Origin: an uncultured Collinsella sp.
Lineage (GTDB): Bacteria > Actinomycetota > Coriobacteriia > Coriobacteriales > Coriobacteriaceae
Reading direction: 5' to 3'
Length of the DNA: 45,190 nucleotides
NCBI GenBank assembly: GCA_900542945.1
Contig: UQPI01000014.1
Location: forward strand, 1 to 45,190
The position numbers and the translations under genes are program-made. This document shows positions 16,942-25,359 of this stretch, one piece after another. The notes under the pieces were generated by a model, which saw only the letters and a program-made list of their open reading frames with translations, was not told the origin of the DNA and did no database searches. Position 1 is the stretch's first letter. The number at the start of each line of letters is the position of its first letter.

Positions 16942-18357
16942 CTAGAGCGTTTGGAGCAGGGAGATGAGAAAACGGATGCCCTGGAGGTAGGCTCGGCGGG
17001 TGATGCGCTCGTTGGTGCCGTGGACGCCGCGGTCGCACTCGTCATCGTCGACCACAAAGGCCGAGAAGCGAATGCACTCAGGGCAAATGCGCTGGTAGTT
17101 AGCAGCGTCGGTCGCGCCAATCACGGTCGAGGGCACAATTGCCACTGGCTCGAATGATCCGTTTTCCTCCGTCCCCTTTGGATCACGGAAATAGCGGACG
17201 GCGATGGAGCGAACCGCCTCGAGGCCGGGACCACCGATGCGCGGGGACGGCGAGGGTTCGGAGCTGCCGGGGCCCAGCTCCACTTCGACACGACCGGCAA
17301 GGTCCGCCCCGGCAACCGCCTCACGGCAGCGCGCCACAACGTCGGCCACGCTCGTGCCCTCAAGCATGCGGAAGTTAATGTTTGCCCACATATCCTGCGG
17401 CATTACGTTAGCGCCGGTGCTGCCACCCTCGATCTGCGTGGGCGCGCAGGTGGTGGTCACGAGCGGATAGAGCTTCTTGCTGGTGAGGCACTCGCGCACG
17501 ATGGCGTCCTTGTTGGCGGCAATCTCGTCGGCCGTGTAGAGCCCCAACTCGATAAGCTGGGCGGCAAGCAAGTCGGTCACGCGCGTCGGCCACTCGATAT
17601 CGCAGATTGCGGTGATGACACGGCTGAGCGCCTCGAGCGACGTACCGCCGTAGGGGTTGGACGAATGTCCGCCCGCGCTCTTTGTCTTGAGCACAATGTC
17701 GGCATAACCTTTCTCAGCCAGGTCGGCGTGCATGAGCCAACCCTCGCCCGCACTGTACTCGGCAGCCGGAACGATGCGGTAGTCGCCCTCGTCGATCAGG
17801 TACTCGAGCTCAACGCCGCGCTCCTCGAGCGCGCGGCCGATGGCGCCTGCGCCGTACTGCGTCGTCTCCTCGTCCGGGCCAAAGGCCAGGAGCAGTGTGC
17901 GCTCGTGCTGCCAACCGTGCGCCAGCGCATACTCGACAGCCTCGAGAATGCCTGCGACCTGGTCCTTCATGTCGATCGCGCCGCGGCCCCAGATGTAGGT
18001 GTCGTCCACGTGCCCGCTAAAGGGGGCGTGCGTCCAGTCGGCCTCGGTACCCGGTACCACGGGAACCACGTCCATGTGGCCCATGAGCATAACGGGCTTA
18101 AGAGCCGGATCGCTGCCGGCAAGCGTCACCAGCAGCGAATGGTCGATAAGCTCGACCTCGCCCGCCGCAAATACGTGCGACCAGGCCCGCTGCATATAGG
18201 CGCGCAGGTCGTCGAAGGGCTGCCAGTCCACCGCCTCGGCATCCATGCTCGAGATGGTCGGAAACGACAGCACGCGGCCCAAGCGCTCGCACGCGCCGGC
18301 CTCGTCTATATCGGCAAAATCGTCCTCATGCGCAAAGAAGCGCCAAACCTCGGCCAT
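16942..18357 (-). CDS. M20-family metallopeptidase (carboxypeptidase/dipeptidase type)
   Basis: 471 aa. M20 enzymes are cytosolic di-zinc exopeptidases. Metal-binding and catalytic motifs are visible: GHMDVVP (His94), GRGAIDMKD (Asp129) and PDEETTQYGA (catalytic and ligand Glu163/Glu164), with a C-terminal GVHGTNER supplying the last His. The length and the SFPTIS N-terminus resemble the carboxypeptidase S/Xaa-His branch. The ATG at 18357 follows AAAGGATGTC. It is the last gene after an amino-acid ABC importer, 72 nt downstream of the ATPase gene, so it may process imported peptides; a GC-rich hairpin (18382-18406) lies in the gap. Substrate unknown. Confidence 0.87.
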   Translation of the reverse strand: MAEVWRFFAHEDDFADIDEAGACERLGRVLSFPTISSMDAEAVDWQPFDDLRAYMQRAWSHVFAAGEVELIDHSLLVTLAGSDPALKPVMLMGHMDVVPVVPGTEADWTHAPFSGHVDDTYIWGRGAIDMKDQVAGILEAVEYALAHGWQHERTLLLAFGPDEETTQYGAGAIGRALEERGVELEYLIDEGDYRIVPAAEYSAGEGWLMHADLAEKGYADIVLKTKSAGGHSSNPYGGTSLEALSRVITAICDIEWPTRVTDLLAAQLIELGLYTADEIAANKDAIVRECLTSKKLYPLVTTTCAPTQIEGGSTGANVMPQDMWANINFRMLEGTSVADVVARCREAVAGADLAGRVEVELGPGSSEPSPSPRIGGPGLEAVRSIAVRYFRDPKGTEENGSFEPVAIVPSTVIGATDAANYQRICPECIRFSAFVVDDDECDRGVHGTNERITRRAYLQGIRFLISLLQTL

Positions 18358-18381
18358 GACATCCTTTCGATTGTGATGACG

Positions 18382-18406
18382 AGGGCCGCCCCACGGGAGC
18401 GGCCCT
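18382..18406 (-). terminator. GC hairpin between the ABC ATPase and M20 genes
   Basis: Perfect 8-bp arms AGGGCCGC and complement, 9-nt loop, no T tract. It could terminate weakly or stabilise the upstream mRNA end. Confidence 0.4.
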
Positions 18407-18429
18407 GCAACGTAAGTGTTTGCGGTCGG

Positions 18430-19215
18430 TTATTTGTCCTCGAGATAACGCGAGAGGAACTCGCGGGTGCGCTGGTGCTTGGGGTTGCCGAAGAGCTCGG
18501 CCGGTGCGGCATCCTCGAGCACCACGCCCTTGTCCATAAAGACCACGCGATCGGACACCGTGCGTGCAAAGGCCATCTCGTGCGTGACGACGACCATGGT
18601 CATGCCGTCGGCAGCGAGCTTGCGCATGACCTCGAGCACCTCGCCCACGATCTCGGGGTCGAGCGCTGAGGTCGGCTCGTCAAACAGCATGATCTGCGGA
18701 TTCATGCACAGGGCACGAGCGATGGCCACGCGCTGCTTTTGACCACCGGACAGGCGACCCACGGCGGCGTGCGCGAACTTTTCGAGTCCCACGCTCGTCA
18801 GATGCTCCATCGCGACCTTCTCGGCCTCGGCCTTGCTCATCTTTTTGAGCGTGACGGGCGCGAGCGTGCAGTTGTCGAGCACGTCCATATTGTTGAACAG
18901 GTTGAAGCCCTGGAACACCATGCCGATGTCCTCGCGCAGCTTATTGATATTGCAGCGCTCGGCCGTAAGGTCCTGGCCGTGGAACCAGATGTGGCCCGCG
19001 TCCGGGGTCTCGAGCAGGTTGAGGCAGCGCAGGAAGGTCGACTTGCCCGAGCCCGAGGCGCCGATAATGGTGACGACCTCGCCGGGATTGACAGCGAGGT
19101 CGATGCCCTTAAGCACCTCGAGCGAGCCAAAGCTCTTGCGCAGGCCCTCGACGCGGATAAGCGGCTCATTGGTCTGTGCGGCGGCCGCGGTGCCGGTAGT
19201 GGCGGTATCTGCCAT
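18430..19215 (-). CDS. Polar amino-acid ABC transporter, ATP-binding protein
   Basis: 261 aa. It is the GlnQ/HisP-type ATPase that powers import. Walker A GASGSGKST is at about residues 52-60, the signature is LSGGQKQR, Walker B is IMLFDEPTSALDPE, and the H-loop is VVVTHEMAFA. A 15-residue Ala/Thr-rich N-terminal extension precedes the domain. The ATG at 19215 with AGGAG upstream is preferred over a longer open frame to 19290 that would overlap the permease gene. It is in one operon with the permease and binding protein. Confidence 0.93.
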   Translation of the reverse strand: MADTATTGTAAAAQTNEPLIRVEGLRKSFGSLEVLKGIDLAVNPGEVVTIIGASGSGKSTFLRCLNLLETPDAGHIWFHGQDLTAERCNINKLREDIGMVFQGFNLFNNMDVLDNCTLAPVTLKKMSKAEAEKVAMEHLTSVGLEKFAHAAVGRLSGGQKQRVAIARALCMNPQIMLFDEPTSALDPEIVGEVLEVMRKLAADGMTMVVVTHEMAFARTVSDRVVFMDKGVVLEDAAPAELFGNPKHQRTREFLSRYLEDK

Positions 19216-19237
19216 GATGATTCTCCTCGTCTTTAGC

Positions 19238-20386
19238 CTAGTTGGAGCTGGGCAGCGTTGCCGGGGCCTCGGCGCCAAGCTTTTTGCCAAAGGCCTCGAG
19301 CAGGCGGCTCGCCACGAGCGTCAGGATCAGGTAGACCACGAGCGCCACGCAGTAGACCTCCATCTGGCGGTAGTACACGCCGGCGACCGTGGTAGTAGCG
19401 TACATAAGGTCGAACACGCCGATGACCGAGAGCACCGACGAATCCTTGATGTTGATGATGAGCTCGTTGGTGAGCGCCGGAATTGCGTTTTTAATGCCCT
19501 GGGGGAACACGACCTTGCGCATAGCCTGCCACTGCGAAAGACCCAGCGAACGCGCCGCCTCTGCCTGGCCGGGGTCGATGGACTCGATGCCGCCGCGCAG
19601 GACCTCCATCATGTAGGCAGTGGAGTTGAGCGAGATGGTGACGAGGCCAGCGGTAAAGGTGCTCCAGATTTGGTTGGCCTGGGCGGTCTCGAAGCCCATG
19701 CCGCGCAAAACGGTGAAGCCCGCGTAATAGATGAGCAGGCCCTGGACCATCATGGGCGTACCGCGCACGATGGTGGAGTAAACGGTCGCAAAGCCGCGGC
19801 CGATGCTCTTAAAGAAGCGCACCAGGTCGTTGTCCACGCGGTCGAAGGTCTGAATACGCAGAAACACAAAGAGCAGCGCCAGGAAGAATGCGATGACGGT
19901 GCCGAAGGTGGCAAGCGCGATGGTGATCTCGATGCCGCGGATGAAGAAGTCGCCGCTCTTGTAGGTCATGTAGACCAGGCTCGACAGAAAGTCGCTGGGA
20001 TTGGAGTCCGAGACAATGCTCACCTGCACCAGGTCGACAAACGACATGACGCAGCGGTCGATAAAGAAGATCGCCGCGATGGCAACCACGCCATAGCTGC
20101 CCAGGCGCGCGCCGCGACGGCAACACTCAGATGCAAACGGCGACGTTTCGCGATAGTCGTTCCAGTGTATGAGCTTGGTGACGAGCGCCGCCGCCGACAC
20201 GACGAGCCAGGCCCAAAGGATTACCCAGAGGCAGTCTTGGAACACGCCCGTGGGCGCCAAGAAGCTCAGCGGCGTTGGGTTGCGCTGGCTAAACGCCAGA
20301 CCGAGCGCCGCGATAACGCTCGTGCCCAGGTACACATAACGGTGGTCGGCCTTGATAAAGGAGGCCAGACGATTGATGCCTTTCAT
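19238..20386 (-). CDS. Polar amino-acid ABC transporter, permease with N-terminal membrane extension
   Basis: 382 aa, well above the roughly 220 aa of simple GlnP-type permeases. The C-terminal portion (from about residue 150) is the HisM/GlnP domain with VRGTPMMVQGLLIYY and the EAA loop EAARSLGLSQWQAMRKVVFPQ that contacts the ATPase. The first about 150 residues add three hydrophobic segments (near residues 19-35, 48-70 and 93-115). GGGAGG overlaps the stop of the binding-protein gene, so translation is coupled. Confidence 0.92.
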   Translation of the reverse strand: MKGINRLASFIKADHRYVYLGTSVIAALGLAFSQRNPTPLSFLAPTGVFQDCLWVILWAWLVVSAAALVTKLIHWNDYRETSPFASECCRRGARLGSYGVVAIAAIFFIDRCVMSFVDLVQVSIVSDSNPSDFLSSLVYMTYKSGDFFIRGIEITIALATFGTVIAFFLALLFVFLRIQTFDRVDNDLVRFFKSIGRGFATVYSTIVRGTPMMVQGLLIYYAGFTVLRGMGFETAQANQIWSTFTAGLVTISLNSTAYMMEVLRGGIESIDPGQAEAARSLGLSQWQAMRKVVFPQGIKNAIPALTNELIINIKDSSVLSVIGVFDLMYATTTVAGVYYRQMEVYCVALVVYLILTLVASRLLEAFGKKLGAEAPATLPSSN

Positions 20387-20395
20387 GCTGCCTCC

Positions 20396-21322
20396 CTATG
20401 CCGGCTGACGGTCGAGGCACGCGTCCCACATTTGGTCGCGCTCCTCTTGGCTAATGCCCTTGAGTGTCTTGTCGATGAGCTTAAGCAGTTTGTCCGAGCC
20501 CTTGCGGCAACCGACATTTGCCGTGACCTCCTGCTTAAAGCCCTCGCCCTCGGCAAAGTGGATGGGGACGATACCGGGATTTTGGGCCATATAGCCCTTT
20601 TCGTTCTCCGTGTTGTAGGTCACGGCGTCGCACGTGCCCTGCAGCAGATTCGAGAACACCGTGGGGACCGAATCGACCGGGTTCTTGTGCACAACGCCCG
20701 GAATCTCGTCGATGACGGTATCGAGCATGGTGTCCTTTTGGCCGAGCACCGTGGCACCGCTGAAGTCGCTGAGCTTGGTGGCGTTTTGGTAGGGCGAGCC
20801 CTCTTTTACGAACAGGCCAAAGTAGCCAATGAAGTACGGGTCGGAAAAGCCGACGGACTCCTCGCGCTCGGGCGTGGCGCTCATGCCGGCGATGATGAGG
20901 TCAATCTGGCCGTTGTTGAGCGAATCGATAAGGCCCGAGAAGCTCTGCTTGACGGCAACGGGCTCGCCACCGAGGGCCTTGCAGACGATCTTGGCGATCT
21001 GCACGTCGTAGCCATCGGCATAGGCGCCCTGCACGTTGTCGATGGGGATGGTGAACTCGCTGGCCTCGGAAACCTGCCAGTTGTACGGGGCGTAGGCCGC
21101 CTCCATGCCAATGCGGATCTTGTCCTTGCCGATCACGGAATCGGACAGGTCGTCGCGACCGCCGCCCGTCGTGGGCTGAACCACCTTGAGCGTGGACGGG
21201 CGCTGACAGCCGGCGAGCGCGCCGGCGACGACGGAAGCACTCGCAGCGAGAGCGCTACCCAGGAAGATGCGACGACTGCACACCGGCTGGGCCTGCGCGT
21301 CGCGTTGATGGGGAGAATGCAT
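20396..21322 (-). CDS. Amino-acid ABC transporter substrate-binding lipoprotein
   Basis: 308 aa, a family-3 (SBP_bac_3) solute-binding protein. The N-terminus has a twin-arginine motif (SRRIFLG), a hydrophobic core and a lipobox (LAGC), so it is probably a Tat-exported lipoprotein. The mature part shows IRIGMEAAYAPYNW, IDLIIAGMSATPEREESVGFSDPYF and the typical NVGCRKGSDKLL end. The ATG at 21322 follows GGGAAGG; an in-frame extension to 21394 is unlikely. It is the first gene of the importer operon. The bound amino acid cannot be told from sequence alone. Confidence 0.92.
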   Translation of the reverse strand: MHSPHQRDAQAQPVCSRRIFLGSALAASASVVAGALAGCQRPSTLKVVQPTTGGGRDDLSDSVIGKDKIRIGMEAAYAPYNWQVSEASEFTIPIDNVQGAYADGYDVQIAKIVCKALGGEPVAVKQSFSGLIDSLNNGQIDLIIAGMSATPEREESVGFSDPYFIGYFGLFVKEGSPYQNATKLSDFSGATVLGQKDTMLDTVIDEIPGVVHKNPVDSVPTVFSNLLQGTCDAVTYNTENEKGYMAQNPGIVPIHFAEGEGFKQEVTANVGCRKGSDKLLKLIDKTLKGISQEERDQMWDACLDRQPA

Positions 21323-21433
21323 AATCTGCCTTCCCTGTTGAATCGTATGCTGACGACTTAACAGGATATACGCCAGCGACCAGCAGCGCAGCACAAGCTC
21401 GAAAAATTAATAGACACACGGTAGTCATTGGGA

Positions 21434-21601
21434 GCGTCGATGTTTTGGCAATGCCAGCGGGCGCCACCCAGAGCGAACAAGTTAGCATGAAAAAGGCAAG
21501 GCATAGACCTTCTGGTCATGCCTTGCCTTTTGAATGACAAATTGTCGCTCTGGGTGGCGCGCAGCGTCGACCGGTCCGTCGTTCGTTAGAACGGCGGAAC
21601 C
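21434..21601 (-). repeat. ~170-nt structured intergenic element, copy B (after the aldose-epimerase gene)
   Basis: It has the same architecture and orientation as copy A. The outer stem is perfect over 16 bp (GCGCCACCCAGAGCGA and complement) and the inner stem is identical to copy A. The stop-proximal hairpin has a different sequence (GGTTCCGCCGTTC pairing imperfectly with GAACGACGGACC) but the same shape. In transcript orientation it begins directly after the epimerase stop and ends about 110 nt before the binding-protein start. Confidence 0.87.
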
Positions 21602-21602
21602 T

Positions 21603-22496
21603 CTAGAGCAAGGTGACACTAAAGCTGCGGACGTCCGTCTCGCCCGGCGCCAGCGTGATGGTGTTGACCTTGTGCTCAAAGACATCGTCCTCGGTGTCCA
21701 TGGTGGTATGACCGGTCCAGGGCTCGAGCGCCACAAACGGAGCGTCGTTGGCGGCAGACCACACGCCAATGTACTTAAAGCCCTCAAAGTCGATCTTGAC
21801 GCCGTGGCCCGACTTGCGACCGTGCAGCGTGAGCGTGGAGCCCGGAGTATCGGTGAACATGATGGCATCGTTATCGAAGCTGCGGTGCGTGATGGGCAGC
21901 ACGTCCGAGTTATCGGGAGCCTTGTAGCTGCCCTCGAACGTCATGAGACCGTCAGGCGTGATGATGGGGGCCTCGTTGGTCCAAGCCTCGGTAAATGCCA
22001 GCTCGTAATCCTCGAATGCCTCGTCCTCGGCGCCAGGGGCGGGCACGTTAAATGCAGGGTGGCCGCCCACCGAGAACGGCAGGTCCACGTCGCCAGTGTT
22101 CGTAACGGCAAAGGTCTGGGTAAGCGTGGCGTCACCAGTCAGGGCATAGGTCATGTTGAGCTTAAAGTGGAAGGGGAAAGCCTTGAGCGACTCAGGCGTG
22201 TCGGTGATCTCGTAAGTTACCGAGGAACCGTCCTCGGAAACCTCGACCAGCTTGTGCTCGACAATGCGTGCGAGGCCGTGGCGCGGCATCTCGCAGGTAC
22301 CGGCCGCAGACGTTGCCGTGTTGTTGCGCAGCGAGCCCACAATGGGGAACAGGATGGGCGCATGCTTGCCCCAAAAGGCCGGGTCGCCCTGCCACAGATA
22401 CTCGTTGCCGTCGAGGGCAAGGCTCGTGAGCTGGGCTCCCATGGAATCGATGGCCGCGGTGAGGCCGCCGCGCTTGATGGTAGTGACGGTGGACAT
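21603..22496 (-). CDS. Aldose 1-epimerase family protein (LacX-like)
   Basis: 297 aa, galactose-mutarotase fold. It probably interconverts sugar anomers or hexose-6-phosphates. Visible features are NEYLWQGDPAFWGKHAPILFPIVGSL, HGLAR (His), SVGGHPAFNVP (catalytic His) and a C-terminal VALEPWTGH with Glu, matching the LacX/YeaD-like branch. The ATG at 22496 has GGAGGAAG upstream. It stands alone between the ABC operon and a hypothetical gene; the physiological sugar is unknown. Confidence 0.87.
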   Translation of the reverse strand: MSTVTTIKRGGLTAAIDSMGAQLTSLALDGNEYLWQGDPAFWGKHAPILFPIVGSLRNNTATSAAGTCEMPRHGLARIVEHKLVEVSEDGSSVTYEITDTPESLKAFPFHFKLNMTYALTGDATLTQTFAVTNTGDVDLPFSVGGHPAFNVPAPGAEDEAFEDYELAFTEAWTNEAPIITPDGLMTFEGSYKAPDNSDVLPITHRSFDNDAIMFTDTPGSTLTLHGRKSGHGVKIDFEGFKYIGVWSAANDAPFVALEPWTGHTTMDTEDDVFEHKVNTITLAPGETDVRSFSVTLL

Positions 22497-22575
22497 GCTA
22501 CTTCCTCCAAAAGTAAACAATAGTGTCGAGGGCTATTGTCCCACTCTTGGCGGCAGGTCGCGACGGCGGACGCAG

Positions 22576-23445
22576 TTATTGAGCAATCGCGTAAAGGTCA
22601 AACCCGCCCTGCGGCGTGGTGTCGACCGTATCGGGCGCCTGCGAGTTAAAGCTCACGGGGATCATGCGCTTTGAGGCGCGGAAGCGCGTGCCGTCGGTGG
22701 CGACGGGCGGTTCATCGACGGTGAGCTCGTAGTCGCCGGGCTTGAGCTCGATACCGTCACCTTCGGAATTGACGTATTGGTACTCGTCGACCGCTTGCCC
22801 CTTGAGCGTGCGACCCACAATATGGACGAGCATCTGGCTGTCGCCGCGCGTAGTATCCCACGTCGCGCCGTCCTTGACCTCGACCGACACATGCACCGAG
22901 CGCGTGCGGCTGAGCGATTGTTCGACGGACATCTCGACCTTGGCGGCGTCTTGGCGCTGCTGCTCAACGTGGCCCCAGACGCTACCGATTGCCGAGCAGG
23001 CGATAACGCCGGCCATAAAGGCGATGAGGATGGGGCCGAGCGGCGAGCGGCGGCCCGCGTCTTCCTCGCGAGCCAGGTTGGGGCGACGCGTGGGGGCGGG
23101 CGCCTGGGCACCCTGCGCGGGCACGTCGAGTATGCTGAAGGATGCCGTGCTGTCGGGGTCGATGGTGTGGCGCGGCTGCGGGGTCTTTGCCGGCGAGATC
23201 GACATGTCGGCTGGCTCGCCGAGCGTGGCCGTAGCATCGGCTTTGGCCTCGTCTGCCTCGGCCTGGGCCCAAGCTTGTTCGAAGGTCAGAGGCTCGGCGG
23301 CATCGGAGGCGGCGTCAGGCTCGACAGTAGCATCGCTGCCGGCCTCGTCCTCGTCGCTCGACACGTCACGCGGCGCGGGCTCGTCCCACTCCTCGTCCGG
23401 AGCCTCGCCCTCGCTATACCACCATTCAAAGTTATCGATATCCAT
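22576..23445 (-). CDS. Acidic single-pass membrane protein of unknown function
   Basis: 289 aa; I do not recognise the family. The first about 135 residues are acidic, Ala/Asp/Glu/Pro-rich and probably disordered. One membrane helix is at about residues 136-156 (LGPILIAFMAGVIACSAIGSVW). The C-terminal about 130 residues look folded and extracellular: RTRSVHVSVEVKDGATW, a beta-rich stretch with LKPGDYELTVDEPPVATDGTRFRASKRMIPVSF. The pattern suggests an envelope protein with a small beta-domain. The ATG at 23445 follows AAGGGG. Neighbours (epimerase, MerR regulator) give no functional hint. Confidence 0.75.
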   Translation of the reverse strand: MDIDNFEWWYSEGEAPDEEWDEPAPRDVSSDEDEAGSDATVEPDAASDAAEPLTFEQAWAQAEADEAKADATATLGEPADMSISPAKTPQPRHTIDPDSTASFSILDVPAQGAQAPAPTRRPNLAREEDAGRRSPLGPILIAFMAGVIACSAIGSVWGHVEQQRQDAAKVEMSVEQSLSRTRSVHVSVEVKDGATWDTTRGDSQMLVHIVGRTLKGQAVDEYQYVNSEGDGIELKPGDYELTVDEPPVATDGTRFRASKRMIPVSFNSQAPDTVDTTPQGGFDLYAIAQ

Positions 23446-23534
23446 ACGGGGCGCCCCTTAAGCCTCGCAAATAAACACTTGCCAGCCTTATACCCCCAGA
23501 TGGCACGGGAGCTCGCCGGCACAGACAGGAAAAG

Positions 23535-23591
23535 CGTCACAACATTCGACGCTTTTCCTCGTTTTCGAGATTTTCATCAAATGTTGTGACG
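23535..23591. repeat. CACAACATT palindrome family, copy 1
   Basis: Arms CGTCACAACATTCGA and a complement with one mismatch enclose a small inner stem, CTCG-TTTT-CGAG. Copy 2 is at 28599-28663. In both cases a GTGACAAAGGGA palindrome follows on the plus strand. Confidence 0.8.
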
Positions 23592-23615
23592 GTTTGGGCA
23601 GCAGCCACACCACGA

Positions 23616-23646
23616 ATGTGACAAAGGGACTGTCCCTTTGTCACAT
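23616..23646. repeat. GTGACAAAGGGA palindrome family, copy 2 (perfect)
   Basis: Perfect 14-bp arms (ATGTGACAAAGGGA and complement) with a CTG loop. On the minus strand the element begins ATGTGA and supplies the last Met codon and the TGA stop of the MerR gene. Confidence 0.85.
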
Positions 23647-24510
23647 CTGGAGGGTAACAGGGATTTGGATGCAGCAAAAGTCCTCTTGGTGGGACTCGTC
23701 GTAGCTCGTGGTATCGAGGTAGCAAAAGTCGAAAGCGTTGCCAACGGGCTGGAGCGCGTGCTCGTCCATGCAGGCCACGACGGCGCGGATGCCCTCGGGC
23801 TCGTACGGCATGCCCCAGCGGCTCATGCACAGATACGTGCCCTCGGGCAGCACTTCGATGCCGATCTCTGCCAGCTCGGCAGCATCGCTCGGCAGCATTT
23901 CCTCGGCACCGCACGGCAGCACGGCAAAGGAGCCGGCACCGGCGATAGGGTCGTCGGAATGCAGCGCCTCGCGACGCAGCATGGCGCCCCAGCCGCGCAT
24001 GGGACGCGTGCCCGTCAGCGCACGCATGCGCAGGATTGCCCGCATGAGCGTGGGGTGAAGCATCGAGCGGCCGCGCTCTATATCGCCCGGAAACTCCTCA
24101 AAGACCACGTAGCGGCGCTCGAATTGCTTGAGCTCCGGCTTGCCCTCGCGCTCGCGCCAGTAAACCGCCTCGTCGTAAAAGCTTAGACGCTCCTGTACGC
24201 TCGCGCGCTCGGCTTTGAGCTCAGCGATCTGTTCATCGAGCGCCTGCACCCGCGAGCGCAGGTGATCGGTCATCTCGCCAATGTCGAACGTCGAGGTCAG
24301 GCGGTCAATCTCGTCGAGTTCGAGCCCCAGGTCGCGAAGCATGCAGATCAGACGCATGAGCGGGATCTGCGTAGGCGAATAGAAACGGTAGCCCTTTTCG
24401 TTCACCACGGCGGGTTTAAACAGGCCGATCTTGTCGTAGTAGATGAGCGTTTGGCGCGAAACGTTAAACAAGCTCGCCATCTCGCTAATCGCATACATGC
24501 CTGTCTGCAT
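23641..24510 (-). CDS. MerR-family transcriptional regulator with C-terminal effector domain
   Basis: 289 aa. The N-terminal MerR winged helix is clear (YAISEMASLFNVSRQTLIYYDKIGLF, then YRFYSPTQ), followed by a coiled-coil dimerisation helix (about residues 75-110) and a GyrI/BltR-like effector-binding domain. This makes it similar to multidrug-type MerR activators. The ATG at 24510 with GGGAGG close upstream matches the domain start. The stop codon lies inside a palindromic repeat. It is downstream of ubiX but separated from it by a terminator, so a role in that locus is possible, not shown. Confidence 0.9.
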   Translation of the reverse strand: MQTGMYAISEMASLFNVSRQTLIYYDKIGLFKPAVVNEKGYRFYSPTQIPLMRLICMLRDLGLELDEIDRLTSTFDIGEMTDHLRSRVQALDEQIAELKAERASVQERLSFYDEAVYWREREGKPELKQFERRYVVFEEFPGDIERGRSMLHPTLMRAILRMRALTGTRPMRGWGAMLRREALHSDDPIAGAGSFAVLPCGAEEMLPSDAAELAEIGIEVLPEGTYLCMSRWGMPYEPEGIRAVVACMDEHALQPVGNAFDFCYLDTTSYDESHQEDFCCIQIPVTLQM

Positions 24511-24530
24511 GGGTCCTCCCGACACACCAA

Positions 24531-24558
24531 AGCCCGCCGCCCACAGGGGCAGCGGGCT
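24531..24558 (-). terminator. Terminator after ubiX
   Basis: On the minus strand AGCCCGC-T-GCCC...GGGC-G-GCGGGCT forms an 11-bp stem followed by TTTGG. It lies between the ubiX stop and the MerR ribosome-binding site. Confidence 0.65.
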
Positions 24559-24590
24559 CAAACACTACTCGTATCCTACCCTAAAGACAT

Positions 24591-25169
24591 CTATGACCAG
24601 CGCTTATAGTTTTCACATGACACGCCGACGGCCTCGAGCGCCTTGGCGGCGATGTGGTGCACCGCGTCATCGAGCGTGGCGGGGCCGTTGTAAAACGTGA
24701 GCATGGGCGGCATGAGCATGACGCCCGGCACGCGCGCCAAGCGCGCCATGTTGTCGACGTGAATGGCGCTGAAGGGCGTCTCGCGCACCATGAGCACCAA
24801 GCGGCGCTGCTCTTTCATCTGCACGTCGGCCGCACGCAGCAACAGGTTTTCGCTGTAGCCGCTCGCGATGCCGGCGAGCGTCTTCATGGAGCAGGGTGCC
24901 ACGATCATGCCGTCGACCGGATAGGTGCCGCTTGCGATGGCGGCGCCGATGTTCTTGTTGTCGTAGACCACATCGGCATGCGTGGCAAACTCGTCGAGCG
25001 TCATGCCGAGCTCCTGCTCGATGGTGATCTCTCCCCCGCGCGTGACGACAAGCGCCGACTCGGCACCGGCCTGACGCAGGCATTTGAGGCACTCAAGGCC
25101 CAGCGCGGCACCGCTGGCGCCAGACACGCCAACGACGATGCGGCGGGGACGGACAGAAGACTCAGGCAT
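24591..25169 (-). CDS. ubiX: Flavin prenyltransferase, UbiX/LpdB type
   Basis: 192 aa. It joins a dimethylallyl group from DMAP (or DMAPP) to reduced FMN, giving prenylated FMN, the UbiD cofactor. Characteristic features are VVGVSGASGAALGLECL (flavin phosphate site), VAPCSMKTLAGIASGYSENLL, DVQMKEQRRLVLMVRETPFS (prenyl-phosphate and catalytic Glu region) and a C-terminal PGVMLMPPMLTFY. The ATG at 25169, after AGGAG, matches the family N-terminus; the long upstream frame runs through the structured repeat. It is directly downstream of its partner ubiD. Confidence 0.94.
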   Translation of the reverse strand: MPESSVRPRRIVVGVSGASGAALGLECLKCLRQAGAESALVVTRGGEITIEQELGMTLDEFATHADVVYDNKNIGAAIASGTYPVDGMIVAPCSMKTLAGIASGYSENLLLRAADVQMKEQRRLVLMVRETPFSAIHVDNMARLARVPGVMLMPPMLTFYNGPATLDDAVHHIAAKALEAVGVSCENYKRWS

Positions 25170-25200
25170 GACAACTCCTAACAACAAAATGGCAGCTATA

Positions 25201-25359
25201 GGTCGGGCAATGTCAGCGAGCGCGCGTCTGGCGAGGCAAGGTGCCCCGAAACAAGAAGGCATAGGGCTTATGCCCATGCCTTCGCAGTTGAGGGGCAGAT
25301 TGCCCGCCAGGCGCGGGCGCAGCGTCGAGTGGTCCGGCGTTCGGTAGAACGCCGGAACC
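25201..25359 (-). repeat. ~160-nt structured intergenic element, copy C (between ubiD and ubiX)
   Basis: It has the same order of parts and orientation as copies A and B but a diverged sequence that keeps pairing. The outer stem is now CGCGTCTGGCG with CGCCAGGCGCG, the inner stem is GAAGGCAT/ATGCCTTC plus GGGC-TTAT-GCCC, and the stop-proximal hairpin is a near-perfect GGTTCCGGCGTTC stem. It lies directly after the ubiD stop, inside what should be a ubiD-ubiX transcript. Confidence 0.82.

Noticed and set aside
21358..21540. Open frame across structured element copy B, with a near-identical peptide in copy A
   Set aside because: The shared peptide comes from the identical inner hairpin; copies C and D diverge while keeping base pairing rather than the reading frame.
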